NCBI GenBank assembly: GCA_937868035.1
Contig: CALMLK010000097.1
Coordinates: forward strand, 1-7,477
Length of the DNA stretch: 7,477 nt
Source: an uncultured Alphaproteobacteria bacterium
Lineage (GTDB): Bacteria > Pseudomonadota > Alphaproteobacteria > Rhizobiales > Aestuariivirgaceae
Direction of reading: 5' to 3'
The position numbers and the translations under genes were made by a program. The notes beneath the pieces are model-generated. The model did not search any database. It worked only from the letters and a program-made list of their open reading frames with translations, and had not been told where the DNA came from. This document shows, in pieces, positions 5,762 through 7,477 of the stretch. Within the stretch, counting starts at the first letter, position 1. The number at the start of each line of letters is the position of its first letter.

Positions 5762-7195
5762 ATGACCGTGATGAACAGTATGAAAACCTTCGCGACGGCG
5801 GCCGGGTTTGCCGCCACGCTGATGGTTGGGGGCGCTTCTCTGGCGTCCGCCGAAGAAGTGACACTGACGATGGCGGTGCCAGACTGGCCCCCGACCCGCA
5901 TCATGAAGAAGTTCTTCGACGAGCAGTACAAGCCGAAATCCGGCAACACCGTGAAGCTCGATGTGGACTTCATTCCGTGGCCGGACTTCTACACGCGGGT
6001 CAACGCCTCGCTGACGTCGGGTGAGCAGAAGTACAACTTCATCGTGTCGGACTCACAGTGGCTCGGTGCCTTCGTGGAAGGCGGCTACTTCCGCAAGATC
6101 AACGACCTCCTCGAAGCCGACCCGGATTTCATGGCGACCTTCAAGTCGATCCATCCCAATCCGCTCAACGCCTATTCCACTTATCCGCACAAGTCCGAGA
6201 ATTACTACGGCTTCCCGCAGTTCCCGGACGTGCTCGTGACCTATGGTCGCTCCGACATCCTCTGCAATGAAGACGAGCAGAAGAATTTCCAGGCTAAGTA
6301 CAGCAAGAAACTGCCGTGCACGGGCGAGGAAATCGACGCAATGACGTGGGATGACTTCCGCAACGTCGGCGAATTCTTCATGCGCAAGAAGGGCGACATG
6401 CTCGCTGGCAAGCCTGCCGAAGACGATTTCTACGGAATCGCCTATCAGGCCGGCAAGGGCTACGACTTCTCGTCCATGCAGATCAACGGCATGATCTGGC
6501 AGATGGGCGGCGATACCTGGGACGAAACAAAGGCCCCCAAGGGCCAGGCCGAAGGTGTCGTGAACTCTCCCGAAGCCGTGAAGGCGCTGGAGAAGTATCT
6601 CGACATGATCCAGTTCATGCCGCCGGTGGCCAAGACCGGAACCATGGACATCTTCAAGTCGGACGAACTGTTCCGTGAAGGCAAGGTTGCCATGAACGTG
6701 GACTGGATCGGCCTCGGCGAAGCCTCCCTCGACCCGAAGTCCTCCAAGGTTTCCGACAAGCTGGTCTTCGGCCAGATGCCCGGAACCATGGGCGCCGACG
6801 GCAAGATGATCCGCTGGTCGAACATCGGTGGTCAGCCCTTCGTGCTGACAACCTGGACGACGGATTCGCAGATCAAGGAAGCAGTCGAATTCGTGAAGTG
6901 GTGGCTGTCTCCTGAGATCCAGCACCAGTTCGCGGCGGGTGGCGGCCAGTCTGCCATCAAGTCCGTGTACGAAGATCCCAAGTACGTGACTTACCGTCCT
7001 TGGAACCGTGCCTGGGCGCCGCAGCTCGATTGGCAGAAGGACGTGTGGCACGTGCCGCAGTTCTTTGAATTGCTGACGCAGCAGCAGGACCAGTTCGACC
7101 TCGCCATCACTGGCAAGCAGGATGCAAAGACGACCTTGGACAACATCGCCAAGTTCCAGCAGAACCTGCTCAAGGAAGCTGGCCTGATCGAATAA
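5762..7195 (+). CDS. Extracellular solute-binding protein of a sugar ABC transporter
   Basis: This 477-residue periplasmic receptor should capture the substrate and deliver it to the membrane permease. A Sec signal peptide is clear: a short basic start, hydrophobic TFATAAGFAATLMVGGA (9-25) and SLASA before a likely cleavage after Ala30; the mature protein begins EEVTLTMAVPDWPP. The rest fits the family 1 (MalE-like) carbohydrate binding proteins: FFDEQYKP (51-58), the N-lobe phrase NFIVSDSQWLGAFVEGGYFRK (92-112), YYGFPQFPDVLVTYGRSDI (148-166), MTWDDFRNVGEFFMRKK (194-210), LFREGKVAMNVDW (303-315), NIGGQPFVLTTWT (354-366) and FVKWWLSPEIQHQF (377-390). It is longer than MalE-type proteins (about 400-430 residues). 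Cys168 and Cys186 flank an extra segment and may form a disulfide. GGGAAG (5746-5751) sits 10 bases before ATG 5762 and favours that start over ATG 5771 or 5780. The gene lies 49 bases after the ATPase and is followed by a strong hairpin. Confidence 0.93.
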   Translation: MTVMNSMKTFATAAGFAATLMVGGASLASAEEVTLTMAVPDWPPTRIMKKFFDEQYKPKSGNTVKLDVDFIPWPDFYTRVNASLTSGEQKYNFIVSDSQWLGAFVEGGYFRKINDLLEADPDFMATFKSIHPNPLNAYSTYPHKSENYYGFPQFPDVLVTYGRSDILCNEDEQKNFQAKYSKKLPCTGEEIDAMTWDDFRNVGEFFMRKKGDMLAGKPAEDDFYGIAYQAGKGYDFSSMQINGMIWQMGGDTWDETKAPKGQAEGVVNSPEAVKALEKYLDMIQFMPPVAKTGTMDIFKSDELFREGKVAMNVDWIGLGEASLDPKSSKVSDKLVFGQMPGTMGADGKMIRWSNIGGQPFVLTTWTTDSQIKEAVEFVKWWLSPEIQHQFAAGGGQSAIKSVYEDPKYVTYRPWNRAWAPQLDWQKDVWHVPQFFELLTQQQDQFDLAITGKQDAKTTLDNIAKFQQNLLKEAGLIE

Positions 7196-7205
7196 CCATA
7201 CGCCG

Positions 7206-7234
7206 GGATGCGCGGGCCAATCCCCCGCGCATCC
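7206..7234 (+). terminator. Perfect 11-bp hairpin after the binding-protein gene (attenuator or mRNA-stabilising stem-loop)
   Basis: GGATGCGCGGG (7206-7216) pairs perfectly with CCCGCGCATCC (7224-7234) across a 7-base loop (CCAATCC). It starts 11 bases after the binding-protein stop and lies before the next start at 7269. The stem is G+C-rich and very stable, but the following bases (TGATCCTTTCCTTATCC) are pyrimidine-rich without a real T-run. It is therefore better read as a leaky terminator or a 3' stabiliser than as a full terminator. Such elements are known between binding-protein and permease genes, where they leave the receptor in excess over the membrane subunits. Confidence 0.75.
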
Positions 7235-7268
7235 TGATCCTTTCCTTATCCTTCCATTCCGGGATCCC

Positions 7269-7477
7269 ATGACCGCCGTCACCTCATCTCGCCCAGCAGT
7301 GGCCCTCTTCCTGCCTTCGGCGGACAATTGGAAATTGGCCATCGTAGTGGGCATCGTCCTCACGGTATTGTCGGTGGCGCTGCTACCGGCCAAGGCCGCT
7401 TTCTGGGTGGTTGGCGCTGCTGCCGCCCTCGTTGCCGCCGCATTCGTCGTCAATGCCTACCGCCGGCAGTATTATGG
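7269..7477 (+). CDS. Membrane protein, N-terminal part (probably ABC transporter permease; 3' end outside window)
   Basis: ATG 7269 opens a frame that runs without a stop to the window edge (69 full codons). The protein starts with about 21 polar to mildly hydrophobic residues, then shows two predicted membrane helices, at about 22-40 (KLAIVVGIVLTVLSVALLP) and 43-63 (AAFWVVGAAAALVAAAFVVN), followed by a basic cytoplasm-type segment, YRRQYY. GGGA sits just upstream at 7261-7264. Position after the binding-protein gene predicts a MalF/UgpA-like sugar permease. However, the N-terminus does not look like the usual single first helix of UgpA proteins; two closely spaced helices suggest either a permease with an N-terminal extension, as in MalF, or a small accessory membrane protein. 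The visible part is too short to decide. Confidence 0.6.
   Translation, partial: MTAVTSSRPAVALFLPSADNWKLAIVVGIVLTVLSVALLPAKAAFWVVGAAAALVAAAFVVNAYRRQYY

Noticed and set aside
6053..7453. Long antisense open frame (466 codons) opposite the solute-binding protein gene
   Set aside because: It mirrors a high-G+C gene with strong codon bias; its translation has low-complexity, His/Leu/Gly-rich composition and no recognisable domain, while the plus strand has clear family motifs.

Overview
The window reads as chromosome of an alphaproteobacterium, most likely of the Rhizobiales/Hyphomicrobiales. This rests on high G+C (roughly 60% by eye), dense short-gap operons, the hydroxypyruvate isomerase–glycerate 2-kinase pair, and a MalK/UgpC-type sugar ABC transporter joined to dehydrogenase and TIM-barrel genes, a layout common in rhizobial soil bacteria. 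The organism assignment is inference. No rRNA, tRNA, CRISPR, insertion sequence or phage gene was seen, and no gene-free stretch exceeds 100 bases.

Positions 1-1560 hold the tail of a glyoxylate/glycerate-salvage operon. First comes the C-terminal third of hydroxypyruvate isomerase (hyi, cut by the window edge). After a 4-base gap comes a complete class II glycerate 2-kinase (ttuD/gckA type, 419 aa). In related operons glyoxylate carboligase (gcl) and tartronate semialdehyde reductase usually lie nearby; here they would be upstream, outside the window.

Positions 1570-2259 (minus strand) encode a GntR-family regulator of the FadR/FCD subfamily. It converges on the kinase gene with a 9-base gap and diverges from the next operon. 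The 91-base divergent region (2260-2350) holds an imperfect 18-base palindrome, a plausible extended -10 for the regulator and a plausible sigma70 promoter for the rightward operon.

Positions 2351-7477 form a rightward sugar uptake and catabolism operon. In order it has: a TIM-barrel sugar isomerase/epimerase-like metalloenzyme (348 aa); a Gfo/Idh/MocA-type NAD(P)-dependent sugar dehydrogenase (380 aa) joined to it by a TAATG stop/start overlap; an ABC ATPase (363 aa) whose switch histidine is replaced by proline; a Sec-exported solute-binding protein (477 aa); a strong hairpin; and the first 69 codons of a membrane protein. The likely scheme is that the binding protein captures a sugar or glycoside in the periplasm, the ABC transporter imports it, the dehydrogenase oxidises a ring hydroxyl (the resemblance to levoglucosan and C-glycoside 3-dehydrogenases suggests C3), and the TIM-barrel enzyme processes the keto-sugar by isomerisation, elimination or C-O/C-C bond cleavage. 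The substrate cannot be read from the sequence. The regulator probably senses a pathway metabolite.

The points most worth following are the ATPase with an otherwise canonical nucleotide site but no switch histidine, the translationally coupled TIM-barrel/dehydrogenase pair, and the hairpin between the binding-protein and membrane genes.
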